From Gordionus sp. m RMFG-2023 (lineage: Eukaryota > Nematomorpha > Gordioida > Chordodea > Parachordodidae): a stretch of 64,000 nucleotides of DNA. Positions 34,809-47,220 of this stretch are shown piece after piece; positions within the stretch are counted from its first letter, which is position 1; every line of letters starts with the position of its first letter. The DNA lies in NCBI RefSeq assembly GCF_954871325.1, contig NC_088777.1:21367366-21431365 (forward strand). Direction: 5' to 3'. The position numbers were made by a program, and so were the translations under genes. The notes beneath the pieces are model-generated. The model had not been told where the DNA came from and searched no databases. It was given only the letters and a program-made list of their open reading frames with translations.

Positions 34809-35010
34809 AAAAAAAAAATTTTAAATTAAAAAAAATAAATAAATAATGTTAAAAATTTTTCCCTGATTCAGTGAGTTACCCTGATATCATATTAGCAGTG
34901 CCGATAAAAAAAAATTTTTTTAAATTAAAAAAAATAAATAAATAAAAATAATGTTAAAAATTTTCCGGTGATTCAGTGAGTTACCCTGATATCATATTGG
35001 CAGTGCCGGC
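34809..35010 (+). repeat. Tandem duplication of the MITE 2 end and its target site
   Basis: Two copies of about 100 bp each run from an AAATTAAAAAAAATAAATAA stretch through CAGTGAGTTACCCTGATATC to CAGTGCCG. The second copy joins the hAT D coding remnant directly, so the duplication arose after MITE 2 inserted. Confidence 0.75.
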
Positions 35011-35083
35011 TACCCAAGTTAGTATGGAAAGATGTTTTTCAATGTTGCGTTATAATCTAATTCTTTTTGTTTTTTGCATTTGA
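34994..35083 (+). pseudogene. hAT D transposase C-terminal motif
   Basis: Plus-strand ILAVPATQVSMERCFSMLRY, then NLILFVF. This is the hAT dimerisation signature (LAVPATSVSSERVFS in relatives). The rest of hAT D's transposase is lost or unrecognisable. Confidence 0.75.
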
Positions 35084-35712
35084 ATTTTTTGTAATCTAAT
35101 TTATATTATTTTTTGTAATTTAATTTTATAATTTTATTGCGTAACCTTATTTTTATAACTTTCGGCGTAACCTTACTTTTTATATTTTATAATATTTTTA
35201 CTTTTTTGTTTTTCGTTTGTATTCTAATTTGGACTTATAAAAATGTATATATACCTTAAGAAAAGAAAAAGAAGTTAGTTAATAAAATATATTTTTACTG
35301 ACTCGCACCTCGCGCTATATCGTTTGTGATCCTTATCCTTTGCATTCAACAATTAAATTTATACTATTTCCTTATAGATGTAATTTGAGCAAGACAAATT
35401 TTGAAAATATATTAATTGTGCGGCTAAATAAAAAAATTCAAGTAAAAAAAAGTAAAATATTGTTCATATTAAAATTAAATATTTTACAATGTGCAATTAA
35501 TATAAATGAAGGTTTTATACATGTGTTTTTAAATTAATGATAAAATAAAAAAAATATTTGCCCTATACATAATTCAAATGTAGGTTTGGATACAAAAGTT
35601 TTCAAACCAGTTCTTAGGGGTTCAAACTGAACCGATATTTTAATTTTTTACAAACCAAACCGATATTTTAATTTTTTACAAACCAAAAACCGATATTCGT
35701 TTCGGATCCCTG

Positions 35713-38287
35713 GTTCAAACCACTGTTATGCTTTATTTAAATCATTTTCAAAAAAATTTCTGATAATTGGTAATTGAAAGTATGATTATAATGTTTCAAT
35801 CATTTTAAGAAATTGTTGTACACAAAAGAATAAAGAAAGCCATCATATTTATGAGCAATAAAAAAGATATTTAAAATCAAGCTTATTAACACATAAAAGG
35901 AGAATACATAAAAAATATATAACAATCAACACATATTTTGATGCAATTATAAAAACATTATTCTTATAATAAAATAAACTTATTTTAAAAAAATAGGATA
36001 AATAAAAATAGATACTGCACATGTTTTTTGACATCTCAAAAGAGCAGTCTCGTAGCCCTAGATCTAATGAATATAACAATATATTTTATTCTTCTATAGA
36101 AAAGCATATCTCATATATTCTGAAATATATTAAATATTAATATGACTATTTTGAAATAAATAAAAAAAATACTGTGACTATACCTTAAATTTATATATAT
36201 TTTAGGAATCTTTTAAGAATTTGCTATCAAAAAAATAAGTTATAATTTATTATAAACATATTTAAAAAAGATATTTATAAAAACTAAACTAAGAACGTTT
36301 ATTATCCCTCATTTCTCCAACTTCATTATTTGGTACATCTATAAAAATATGCAAATTATTTTTGGACTTAAAATTTTAAATGAAAGCAAAAATTTTTTTA
36401 TTTAAAGTAAACTTAATTGAGAATGAAGGGGGTGGGTTAAATTTATAAATAAATTAAGAGATAACCCATCAAAAATGATAGGGAGTCATAAATTTCTCTT
36501 TTATTTGATAATGAATGTATAAAAATTAATCTATCTTATGAAGTATAATTCAGAAATATATCTATATTTTGACAAGTTCATTCCAAACATTATTTTTTGA
36601 AAAATATATAGTACTACAAGAAAAATTTTAAGGGTTACACATGTTTTGGCTAAAATTTTAATTGGTAATTTTATAAACCCAATCAGACTTTTTGACAACA
36701 CTTTGTAATTATAATTTTCTCCTTTATTTGATGGATGAATTATAAATTTTCCTATTTTATGAAAAGTGATTAAGAATGTCTTTATTTTCCTGAATTATTA
36801 TAAAATATTATTGAAGTATATATTTTGTACATTTAACTATGTGCACTATTTAAAAAAGGTTCAGTAACTTTTTTATACATTTGTATAAGTTATGCAAAAC
36901 ACCTAGAAAAATTAAATTTCTTAGTAAATCACTAATATTTTATAGTCCATAAATACAATTTCTTCATATTATAAAACTAATTTAATTAAAAAGGTATATT
37001 CACAAATGTTCCAATTATTTATAGATATTAAATAAATACTTTATTACCATATTTATAATAATAAAAATTTCAGAATTATTACTCATCAAAATAAAGGTTA
37101 ATTTCTGATTAACAACTCATAAAATAGGCTTAATTTCTGATATGCATCAAAAAAAAGAAAACTCTGATTCTACATTATTTTGGACGGCTATTAACGTTAT
37201 ATTAAAAAAAATAATTATAAAGATGGATATTATGGATTGTTATATTATCTATTTAAATATATTATTAAATTAATTCAATTCAAAAATACATATGACATTA
37301 TTTTTTCAATGTTAAGAAAACATAACAAAATAATTTAATGAATTATAAATTAAATATATATGAGGATCAAGTATAATAATTTACATTTACTTTTAATAAA
37401 TTTTATGCCAAAGAAAATCTTAATTAAATTTACTTCTAGAATCATATTCTTATCTTAATATTTTAGTAACAAATAATTTCTAATTTTATTTTAATTAAGA
37501 TTTGCTTAATTTTTATATCAATTGTATTTTCCAAAAAAATGGGTATTGGGATAACTTATTTAAAAATTGCAATAAGCATTCCAAGAACATCAGATATATA
37601 ATAGGCTAAATAGTTATATTTAAAATATAAAGCAAGTCAATAAATATAAACTTTTATTTATTCTGAATCATATATAAAAATTATGTAATTTTAATACTGG
37701 TGGTAATTTATTTGACCAAATCTAATATTAAAAAAAATTATATAAGAATTGTTAAAAAATTAAATTTAATTATTTGCAAGGCATGAAACAATTATCAAAT
37801 AATATGATATTGTGATTAACAAGCAATTATTATACCCTTAGAAATATTAAAAGACTAAAAGAATTTAGCCTATTGCCCAATTTTAAAGGGTTAATAATAA
37901 TATATTAAAAATTACTTGAAAACTTCTTTTGGTTCATAAGTAAAACGGAAATGTGGATATTGATATAATTGAATTCGAAATAATTTATGAAAATAAAAAT
38001 TTTAACTATATATATTTAAAAATAAATAATATATTATTAAAAATACAATTAATTTATTAAGTAATAATAACAAGTTACAGTCGCATAGTTTTGTTTATTA
38101 CTATAAATATTTACTTGTAGTATTTAGATAATATACAAATAGCGTTAAAGATTTATCTAAATATATATTAATATATCACCATTGATAAAATTTAGTAGAT
38201 AAACTATAAACAAATTTTTTAATAACGATTATATCATACTCTTTTCTGGTAAAATTTTTTATTACTTTTTTTGATGTAAAAATCTTA
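35713..38287. other. Featureless AT-rich stretch
   Basis: About 2.6 kb with stops in all frames, no element ends and no tandem array that I can detect. Long A/T runs and short frames only. Confidence 0.5.
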
Positions 38288-38829
38288 TATTAGTGAAATG
38301 AGTTCATTATTAAATATACAATAAACGGCAGTAAACAAAGTAAGATTTTAATTTAATGCAAATTGAAATTAAATATAGACAAGCAATAAGTTAAGATTAA
38401 ACGTCATGTTTAAATACAAAAAGAAATTATCTTGGAAATTTAAAATAAAAAAATGTGTTAAAATATTTATAAATTCTTTTAAATTTTTCTATAGTAATTT
38501 TTAATAAAATGTTATATAGAATTTTCATTATTCAATAGGAATACTAATTTTCCCACATTAAACAATGAAAACTCCCAATCTTTGTCTTTCCAAGACCAAA
38601 ATACACAAATATTGAAACAAAGAAAAATAGAGGAATTAAGAAAAGAGTCTTTTATATAATAATTATATAAAAAAACTATATATTGGTCTAAAAAAATAGC
38701 TGACAATGAGCCTGATGGAAGAAATACCCCGGGATAATTAATATTTGTTAAATATATTGTGTAAAGATTTTAAATAATCCAAGAGAAATGTTATATTTCT
38801 TAGATAAAACTGAAATAAATTTGCATGTT

Positions 38830-39290
38830 GTACCAATTTACACCTGGGCGCCATACAATGTCCGTTTAATAATAAAAATTCCATCCTCAAGGATAAAAAT
38901 GTAAGCATACTTTTTACAATTGGAATTGAAAGGGTAATCCATTATAAAATAATCGAAGGAGCTTATTATGGGATATTATTCCTTGATCTTATGACAGAGC
39001 TTATTAGTATCTTACCACCGGGTGCAATCATTGTAAGGGAGAATACATCCATCCATAGAAGCCATCAATGCTTATAAAGGTGGAATTGGATACCTACCAT
39101 CATATTCTCCTCAGCTAAATCCCACCAAAAAAATTTTTGAGTCTTGAAAAATAAATAGCGATAAATCAATGCCCACCCGAGATGAAATTGTTGAGAATAT
39201 TATTCAAATTTTATATGAATTTATTCCTTATGATTTTACTAACTTTTACAATTACATGAAAAGCTATTTGGAGTTAGGTTACGGGGACAA
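38830..39290 (+). pseudogene. IS630/Tc1-type transposase remnant
   Basis: Plus-strand pieces include TIGIERVIHYKIIEG, ILFLDLMTELI, IIVRENTSIHRSHQC and a YLPPYSPQLNP-like stretch (IFSSAKSHQKNF region near 39095-39140). 'D/E-N-x-S-I-H-R' followed by 'YSP-x-LNP' is the second catalytic Asp region of Tc1/mariner/IS630. Here the Asp is replaced by Glu, and stops interrupt the frame. Confidence 0.7.
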
Positions 39291-39799
39291 CTAATTAATT
39301 AAGTAATTCTCATAATTGATTTGTATTAATGATTTTAATGTTAACTCTTTTATGCCCTAAAAAGATGCCATCATTTGTAGAGGAACAAATAGAATGATTT
39401 GATAAATCTTAATTATATTTTTTATGAATTTATTATTTTATCGAAATTATTATAAAAGTTTATATTAACATATTTATATCCAGGGTTGGGCAGTATCGCG
39501 AATATTTGTATCTAAGATACATATTATTTAAAAGTATTTGTATCTTAACCAACTTTGTATTAAAAAGATACAGATACTTTAAAAAAAATTTATATTGGTT
39601 AATTTAAATAGTATTAAAATTTTAAATGATATTGTTTTAAGATTTAAATGAAAAATTAAATCAAAATTTAGATATTTTAAGATAATTTTTGATATATGAC
39701 GTTGGTCGTCATATAGCAATTTGCTAACAATTAGAACTACCATATTTGAATCGTTTTATATCTGTCTATTTTAAAATTATGAAGAAGAAAATAGAATAA

Positions 39800-41210
39800 T
39801 ATGTTTATCTTCATCTTCAGATGATTCTTCAACCGAAAATTATAACAATAAATTTAAACTAAGCATACTTAATGGCAAATTTTTTGAAGTACTTCAAGAT
39901 GATCATAATAAAGAAATTCATCGTGACTTTGGTATTGACGAAAAAGTTATAGCAACTGTTACAGATAACGGCTTTAACTTTAAGAAAGCTTTCAAGGAGT
40001 TTGGATATTCTATGGAAGCTGTAGAGAATGACTTTGACATCAATGATGATGAATGTATAGAATTCGAAATCATTGAAAGTATTATTTAATACTTCTTTAA
40101 ATTTATTATGATATTGTGAATTTAGTAAAAAATTTTATTCAAATAAAATTATTTATTTGTTTGTTTAAGGGTCTAAAGAAGCCTCAATAACATTGCCTCA
40201 ACACATTCGTTGTTTGTGCCATACGATAAGTCTAATTGCCACAACAGATGTCGAGAGAGCTATTAAGGATTCTCCTAACATTTCTAAAATTCATCATCCT
40301 GCAATAGCTAAATGTACTAAGCTATGGAATGCAAATAATAGACCTAAAACTGCAGAACTTATCAAAGCAGTTTTAGGAAAACAATTAGTTACACCTTGTT
40401 GCACTAGATGGAATAGTTTGTATGATAGTCTTCATAGTTTATTAGAATTTAAGGGCGAACTTCCTAAATTATGTCAAAAATTAGAATTTCCTAAATTAAG
40501 AGATATTGAAATTCAATATTTAGAAGAATATTGCAATATAATGGCCCCAATTGGCTATAGCGATTGACAAAATACAGAGTGAAATCAACTGCTATTATGG
40601 AGAATCAGCTCCAATTTTAAATGTTGTTTAAAAAAATTACAAATTTAATTCAAACCATTCTACAATTTTGCAAACCATTAGCTATTGCCATAGAAAATTA
40701 TTTAAATAAAAGATTTTAAAATATATGATTTTGATAACAATTTTAAAAGTGCATTTTTGGCAACTATTTCTCATCCCTATTTTAAAAATCGTTGGATTGA
40801 TGGTGAAAAAGAAAAAAAATACCCTTAGGATTTGTTATTACATGATGTTTTAATTGTTTTTAAAAATAATATTGAAATTAATACTTCAACAAAATCTTCA
40901 TTTGATGAAGATGATGATTACTTTTGCCTTAAAAGTACCACATCCAATTCTAATAATTCAATAAATGATATTGAAATAGAGGTCCTAAATTATATGAAAG
41001 ATGACAGGCGGAGTATAAATATGTTAAATAGTTATAAATATATAAAAGTATTGTTAAATATAACACAATATTACCCTCCTTAGCCCCCGTTGAAAGATTA
41101 TTTAGCTTTGCTAATATGGTTAATAGGCCAAATCGTCAAAGATTGAACGATAAATCATTTGAAAAATTAATAATATTAAAAAATAATGCTGATTTATATA
41201 CTAATTAAGT
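39800..41210 (+). pseudogene. hAT F transposase, degraded
   Basis: The N-terminal part is missing. IDEKVIATVTDNGFNFKKAF near 39945-40000 contains the second catalytic Asp (TDNG). After an intron-like gap (acceptor near 40169) come QHIRCLCHTISLIATTDVE, TPCCTRWNSLYDSLHSLL (40193-40567) and LAPVERLFSFANMVNRPNRQ (near 41085-41140), the C-terminal dimerisation region. The final codons read NNADLYTN, and the gypsy element's target duplication falls at this point. There are several stops and frame changes between blocks. Confidence 0.75.
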
Positions 41211-41346
41211 TTATTTGACTGGCAATCACCTCATGAAATATATTAATCTATGATTGATTTGTATCTATGACTTTTATAGCATTGATAATATATATATATG
41301 ACATTTATAACATTGATAATATATAATATAAATCTCATTTTTAACA
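41197..41346 (-). repeat. Gypsy 3' LTR
   Basis: 150 bp, partner of 45796-45945, with TGTTA...GTATA termini on the minus strand. Confidence 0.9.
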
Positions 41347-41365
41347 TATCCCCACACATATGATC

Positions 41366-44300
41366 TTACAATTCCTCAATAAGCCGATTTGTAGGTTTCC
41401 TGGCTCTTTGTGATTTCCGCGTTTCTAGTTTTCCGTTATCTTCCACATTTTCTAAAATCTCAACTATATCCGACTCTTTATCTTTTATATTTTCCTCTTC
41501 TCTCTCTGACTCCATATTTTCTCCATTTTCTTTCCCTGGCCCAGACTTCTCCATTTCTTTAGCTACCTCCCTTTTTTGAAGTTGATCCGCATGCTTTCGT
41601 ACCATTCTATCCTTGCTTTCTACCAAATAAGAATATCTGCCAGTTCTGGATTTTATAATTCCTTCTCTCCAACCTGAATTCGGTTGTGCAATCTCAAATT
41701 CTCTCATATGACTATGTTCATCATGCGCTACTTTTTGTCGTATATTCGATCGTTCCATTTCATAACTAACATTAGGACGTAACCAATTCAATCCCGTTTT
41801 TAAATTTCGCCCCAATAATAACTTAGCCGGTGAACGTCCAGTTGATTGATGCTCACCCATTCTATATGCTAGCAAAACTTCTCCCATGGCTTCCTCGGGT
41901 TCCCTGATGTCTTTCCTAGTTGCAAAATATCGACTCTTGAGGGTTCGTATCGTTCTTTCCGCTAAACCGTTCGTTTTTGGATGGTACGGTGTTGTATGTA
42001 TCAATTTAATATTTTTCTCGAAACAAAATTTTCGAAATTCTCCAGAAATAAATTGAGGTCCATTAACTGATACGATTTGTCTAGGTGTTCCAAACCGTGC
42101 GAACCATCTCCTTAAAACCCTGATTATTGTCGTGGACGTGGTCTCTCTCATTAACTCAAACTCAGCCCATTTAATATGTGCATCAACTCCAACTAACCAT
42201 GAATACGAATCAATAGGCCCTGCGAAATCCAAATGAATTCGTTCCCATGATATATTAGATATGTTCCGCGAATATAAAGGAACCTCCATAATATTCGACC
42301 GATTACTTTGACAAGGCATACATTGACGAACATATTGTTTAATATCTTTATCGCAATTCGGCCACCAGCAATACATTCTAAAAATTGATTTCATAGCATT
42401 TATTCCTGGATGCCCTCTGTGTATAATCGTTAAAATTGATTTCCTCAAAATGGTTGGAATTACCAACCTCCCATTCCATTCAATAACATCATGATCTACT
42501 GACAATTCCTCTCTACGATTATAAAAACAAACTAACTCTATATTTTTTTTCGCATCAAAATCCACCCATCCATGCTCAATGTTTTTAACTACTTTTTTAA
42601 ACAAGCTATCATTCCTTGTTTCCTTTTGGAGTTCAACTTGACTAATATTTATATCGTGCAAATTTATAGCTCTAATTTTTAACGCGTTTTTTTGATCATT
42701 ATTTGATTTTATGCCATCTATTGGCAGTCTAGATAATGTATCAGCTACTTTATTATCTTTTCCAGGAACATATTCAATATCAAAATCATATGCGGACATT
42801 TTCCAAGCCCAGCGCGTTAATCGACTATTGGATATTTTTGGTAGTTCCCGTTTATCACCAAATAATTTTTCCAAAGGTTTGTGATCTGTTCGTAATAAAA
42901 ATTTTCGACCAAAAATGAATGTATGAAATTTTTCCATACCAAACAAAAGTGCTCGTGCCTCTTTTTCTATTGGTGCATAATTTTTCTCTGACTCTAGAAG
43001 TGTTCGCGAAAATGCGATTGGTCTGCTAATATCTTTTTTCACTAAATGACATAAGCTCCAAAACCAGTGTTGGAAGCGTCACATTCCAATATAATTGGCA
43101 AGTTTGGCGAATATGGAATTAGCGTTTTATTTGTTGACAAAAGCTGTTTTATTTTATCAAATACCTCTTGTTCCTTGTCCGACCAACCCCAGCAAGATTT
43201 AATGCTTGTTATGAGGAGCGGCAATTCCATGTAGTTGTGGCAAAAATCTCTCGTGATAATTCATAAGTCCTAAAAAAGATCGTAATTGGTGTATATTATT
43301 AGGAGTTGGTATCCTTCGAATAGCATCTATTTTTTCTTTCGCTGGATGTATTCCATATTTGTCTATTACGAAACCCAAAAAAGAAACTGATTCATTTAAA
43401 AAACGTATTTTGGCCCATTTTGCCTTCATACCCAACTGTTTTAGTTTCATTAGTACTTTTTTTACGTTATTCAAATGTTCTACATCATTTTTCCCCGTTA
43501 TGATAATATCGTCAAGATATACTCCAGTCATTTGGCAGTCTTGTAATAAATTGTCCATATATCTTTGAAATATGGTCGGCGCACTAGAAATACCGAAAGG
43601 CATACATTGATATTGGAAATAACCAATGTGGGTCGATATGGTTAAGTATTTATTACAAGCCATCCTTTCATAATAATAAGAATAAGAATACGACTCAAAT
43701 TTCTTTATTAAAAAACACCAACAACAATATCTATACATTATCAAAAAAATTACAAATCATAAATATCTAATTATCTAATTCTTCATGTCCCAAAGGTCCA
43801 TTATTAGTTCCTCGCTGACATCTTCTCGAATTAATCCAAACTCTTCATCCCAAAATGGATAACAAAAGAATCCTTTCCCATCAACCCATCATGTGTTCAT
43901 CACCTCCTCTTCTTCCCCCAAGGAAAACTTAATTCCCCTGTCAGAAAATAACTGACATTTGATGTATTATATTAAATTTATTTCTTCTTTTTTTCAACAG
44001 CTACAACAGTATTCTTTTGAACTTTCTTTTATTGGTAATTGTAAATATGCGTCTTTCAAATCTATTACCGTAAATTTCAATCCATCTTTTAATTTGGTTA
44101 AAAGATCATCCACGGTTGGTATAATATGATAATCGTACAAAATATATGGGTTTAATGTCACCTTAAAATCCGCACAAATCCTGATTTCTCCATTTGTTTT
44201 TCGTACGTTTACCGTTGGAGTGACCCATGTCAATCGTTTTTGTGTTGGATCAATCGCCTTCAATATTCCTGATTTAACCAATCTATCGAGTTCCATTTCA

Positions 44301-45780
44301 ATTGGTTTTCGTAATGGAAAAGGTACTCTACGAGCTGGCCATGATTTCGGCCTTGCTGCCTCACTCAAATGTATGCTAACTTCTATATCATTCACCCGTC
44401 CAGGCTTGTCATCAAAAACACTAATAAATTCTGTTGTCATGCCAGCAATTTGTTTATTGGTTGTCATAACCTCTTTATTTGTGATACTACGTATAGTCAC
44501 TTGTCGTGGAATAAACATATTAAATGCCAGTATCCATGGTAGTCCAAATAATGGAATGTCATTTGAACGGGTCACCACAATCGGTAGTGATCTGCTTATC
44601 TTTCCAAGGCGAACCCTCACCATAGTTTCACCCAGCACATCTAGCGGTTGGTTACCATATACTGCTAAAGGTTTGGTTGGTCCAAGTTTGGGTCGGCCAA
44701 TTTTATCCCAATATTGTTTCCCAATCACCGATACCTGTGCCCCCGTATCATAGTCAAATTCTATAGGTACTCCATTTATCCAAACCAATATCTTTGCACT
44801 ATTTCTACCAATTTGGGAAATATTATTAATTGAATCTGATGAATCATTGTCATCTATATGCATAGCATGTAACTTCTGTCCCTTACAATATTTAGCATAA
44901 TGCCCTACCTTTTGGCAATTATAACATTTCACCCTTGATGCAAAACATTGAAAAGGGGGATGAGTTCTTCCACATTTTGAGCATTTATTAAACTTATACA
45001 TATCATTATTGTTAAATTTATTGTTATCTCTAAACTTAAAATTATTATTATTATTATTATTGTAATAACTAAAATTACCCTTTTCTTTGTTATTATTATT
45101 ATATGAGTACTTTTGATTTGAAAAATTTTCTTGATTATTCTCTATCTGCTCCTTAGGTTTATTGACTTTTTTTTCCATCATATTTGTCACTTCATCCTCA
45201 GCCCTTTCCATTGCCAAAGCCATATTTAAAACCTGTTGAAAACTCACCATTTCTCCTAAGTCATTTATTCCATCTGGAAATCTAGTGCGAATATCTTTCT
45301 CCAATGCACTCATTTTGATTCCAGCCACCATCTGATCCCTCAATCTCCCATCTAGGTCAGATTCAAATTTACATTCTTGAGCCAATTTTTTAAGTCGAGC
45401 TGCAAACTCCGCAACTGATTCACCAGCCCCTCTTTCTATCCGAATAAATTTAATTCTTGAGCTAAATATTGTGAAATAGGCTTAAAAACTTTCTTACCAA
45501 CAATAATCTCTTCATAATTAAGATCTTTCAATAATTTTGGATAAACAAAGGACCTCATCTCTGCTAAATTACTAATACCCATATACGCAAATAATATTTT
45601 TTTTTGGTTTCATTATTTATTAATATACCTCTTATCTCCAACATATCATCAATATATTCAATGTAATCAGCAAAGTTGTTTTGATTATCGAAATTATCGA
45701 ATTTGATCATAATGTTATCATTTTTTTATTCTTTATTCATAATTACTTTATTTTTGTCTTCTTTGTTCATAATAAATCAT
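41366..45780 (-). pseudogene. Gag-pol coding body of the gypsy element
   Basis: From high to low coordinates there is a gag C-terminal part with a poly-Asn stretch and CCHC-type knuckles (CYNCQKVGHYAKYC). A protease core (DYDTGAQVSVIG) follows, then reverse transcriptase (DLKDAYLQLP, CMPFGISSAPTIFQ, VYLDDIIITG) and RNase H (ECDASNTGFGAYV). Integrase comes last, with an HHCC-type region (GHPGINAMK, CMPCQSN) and a DDE core (LDFAGPID, TPYHPKTNGLAERTIRTL). The domain order protease-RT-RNaseH-integrase is Ty3/gypsy. It is a fossil copy and no longer one continuous frame. Confidence 0.9.
43651..44008 (-). mobile_element. Solo LTR inserted in the gypsy element
   Basis: A 358-bp insertion flanked by GTATT on both sides (43646-43650 and 44009-44013). 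Its last 100 bp (from AAGGAAAACTTAATTC to CAACAGCTACAACA) is nearly identical to the LTRs of the element at 9784-12653. It carries extra sequence at the other end. A single LTR without interior implies LTR-LTR recombination after insertion. It is younger than the gypsy it interrupts. Confidence 0.9.
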
Positions 45781-45795
45781 CGACAACGTCGCCAA

Positions 45796-45945
45796 TATAC
45801 TAATTAAGTTTATTTGACTGGCAATCACCTCATGAAATATATTAATGTATGATTGATTTGTATCTATGACATTTATAGCATTAATAATATATATATATGA
45901 CATTTATAACATTGATAATATATAATATAAATCTCATTTATAACA
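45796..45945 (-). repeat. Gypsy 5' LTR
   Basis: 150 bp, partner of 41197-41346. The primer-binding-site-like sequence lies just below 45796. Confidence 0.9.
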
Positions 45946-46515
45946 ATTTATTATTATTTACTAATTATATAATTATTAAATGGAATATCGCATTATCTTT
46001 TATAATAAATTTGTTATTTTCTGCAATTTATTTTAAATATTTTTTTATAAATTTATATTATAGATAAGAAAATAAAGCTTTATACATTTTGATTTTGACT
46101 ATTTAAAATTTTTTAAAAAAGTATCTTGTATCTTAGATATTTTTTTTTAAGAAAAATACAAGTATCTTGTATCTTATATCTTATTGAAATTTTTCTAAAG
46201 TATCTAGTATCTTGTATCTTAAATACAAAATTTTATAAAGTATCTGTATCCGAATACAATTTTCTGAAAATTTTCCCAACCCTGTTTATATCTAAATAAA
46301 TGGATACAAAATATATTCCATTTAAGAAACTCTAAAATTTCAAATATTAAAAAGACTTTTTAGAAAAATAGATAAAATTTTAGATGAAATTTAATCAAAA
46401 ATCTTATTTGAGCATTCTCAAAGACGATCAAAAAAATATTTCATTTTCCATCACAAATTATATATTTACAACATAATTTCTTTTTATTATTTAAACATGA
46501 TGTTTAATCTTAATT

Positions 46516-47220
46516 AGTGCTGTGAACGAAGCTCGTTTTTTTGAAAAAAATATTTTTGACGAACTTTGAACAACGTGAACGTGTTCCTTTTTTTGACCTG
46601 TTTGAATTCAACGTTCGATCAATTTTAAATTTTTATTATTTTATTCGAAAAAATTCATATTAATCCGAATTTTTTAAGAAAAAAGTCTTATATTTTTTAA
46701 TCAGCTTTTTTACCTCTTTAACATTTCAATTTTTATAACAAGCCATTATTATAGTTTATTAATTTGTAAATATTTATTGAAGCAAAGGACAAAACAATAA
46801 ATGTTTTTAATAAATTCCCCTTAGTTAAAAAAGTTGTTTATTAAATATAATACCGCAATCCCCTCATCTACCCCTATAGAGGGCGTTTTTAATATAGCTA
46901 ATGCCATATTAACTGCCAAGTGTTCCTGTCTATCGGATAAATATTTTGAAAAATAATTGTTATTTTAAAAATTAATAAGAAAAATTTATATAAATAAAAA
47001 TATCTTTTTATTCATTATATTATATTGTTTTTATAATTATATTAATAAAACTATATTATTTTTTAATATGTCTAATATATTGTCTTAAAAAATATAAGGC
47101 ATTTATACATATTAAATTAAATTTTTAAAAAAATTTATCATAAAATTTTGAACGAACAGTTCTTTTTTTTTGAAAGTGAACGTGAACGCGTTCAATTTTT
47201 TTTAGAAATGTTTACAGCAT
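46516..47220. mobile_element. hAT-type MITE in the right mariner arm
   Basis: The ends AGTGCTGTGAACG and GTTTACAGCAT are flanked by TCTTAATT (46508-46515) and TATTAATT (47221-47228), 7 of 8. GAACG/CGTTC words repeat in both arms. The left mariner arm lacks this 705-bp segment, which confirms the insertion. No open frame. Confidence 0.85.

Larger units (their letters stand above)
27707..34880. mobile_element. MITE 2 (GGTTACTC ends), split by hAT E
   Basis: The left end GGTTACTCACTGAATCACGG and the right end TGATTCAGTGAGTTACC are inverted. CTGATATC is a perfect 8-bp duplication on both sides (27699-27706 and 34881-34888), placing it in the hAT group. Its terminal consensus resembles MITE 1 (GGTTAC-x2-A-x-T-x-AATCA-x-GGGGAAATTTT). 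Without the inserted hAT E it is about 0.9 kb. Confidence 0.85.
26742..35712 (+). mobile_element. hAT element D (outermost of a four-level nest)
   Basis: Ends are CAGGGATCCAAACCGAA and, from the right, CAGGGATCCGAAACGAA, with repeated AACCGAACC / AAACCGATATT words inside. The flanking octamers GGGCAAAC and GTTCAAAC agree at 6 of 8. A plus-strand hAT dimerisation motif remains at 34994-35083. It contains two MITEs (26971-27670 and 27707-34880), the latter holding hAT E. Confidence 0.75.
41197..45945 (-). mobile_element. Ty3/gypsy LTR retrotransposon, young, broken
   Basis: Two 150-bp LTRs (41197-41346 and 45796-45945) differ at only about four positions, so insertion was recent. The 5-bp duplication ATTTA lies on both sides (41192-41196 and 45946-45950). 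On the minus strand a primer-binding-site-like TGGCGACGTTGTCG follows the 5' LTR, and a purine-rich GTGGGGATA precedes the 3' LTR. Gag-pol lies between in the order expected for Ty3/gypsy. The copy is broken: a solo LTR has inserted in the reverse transcriptase region and there are perhaps two or three other breaks. Confidence 0.93.
39481..46284 (+). mobile_element. hAT element F, inside the mariner
   Basis: Ends CAGGGTTGGGCAGTA and TTTTCCCAACCCTG, with a perfect 8-bp duplication TTTATATC (39473-39480 and 46285-46292). Subterminal GTATCTTGTATCTTA-like words occur at both ends. Minus the gypsy insertion it is about 2.05 kb. A plus-strand hAT transposase remnant covers 39800-41196. Confidence 0.92.

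Noticed and set aside
35849-36079. Minus-strand frame of 76 codons in the featureless region
   Set aside because: Leu/Phe/Tyr-rich composition typical of AT-rich noncoding DNA, with no motif, splice context or neighbour to support it.
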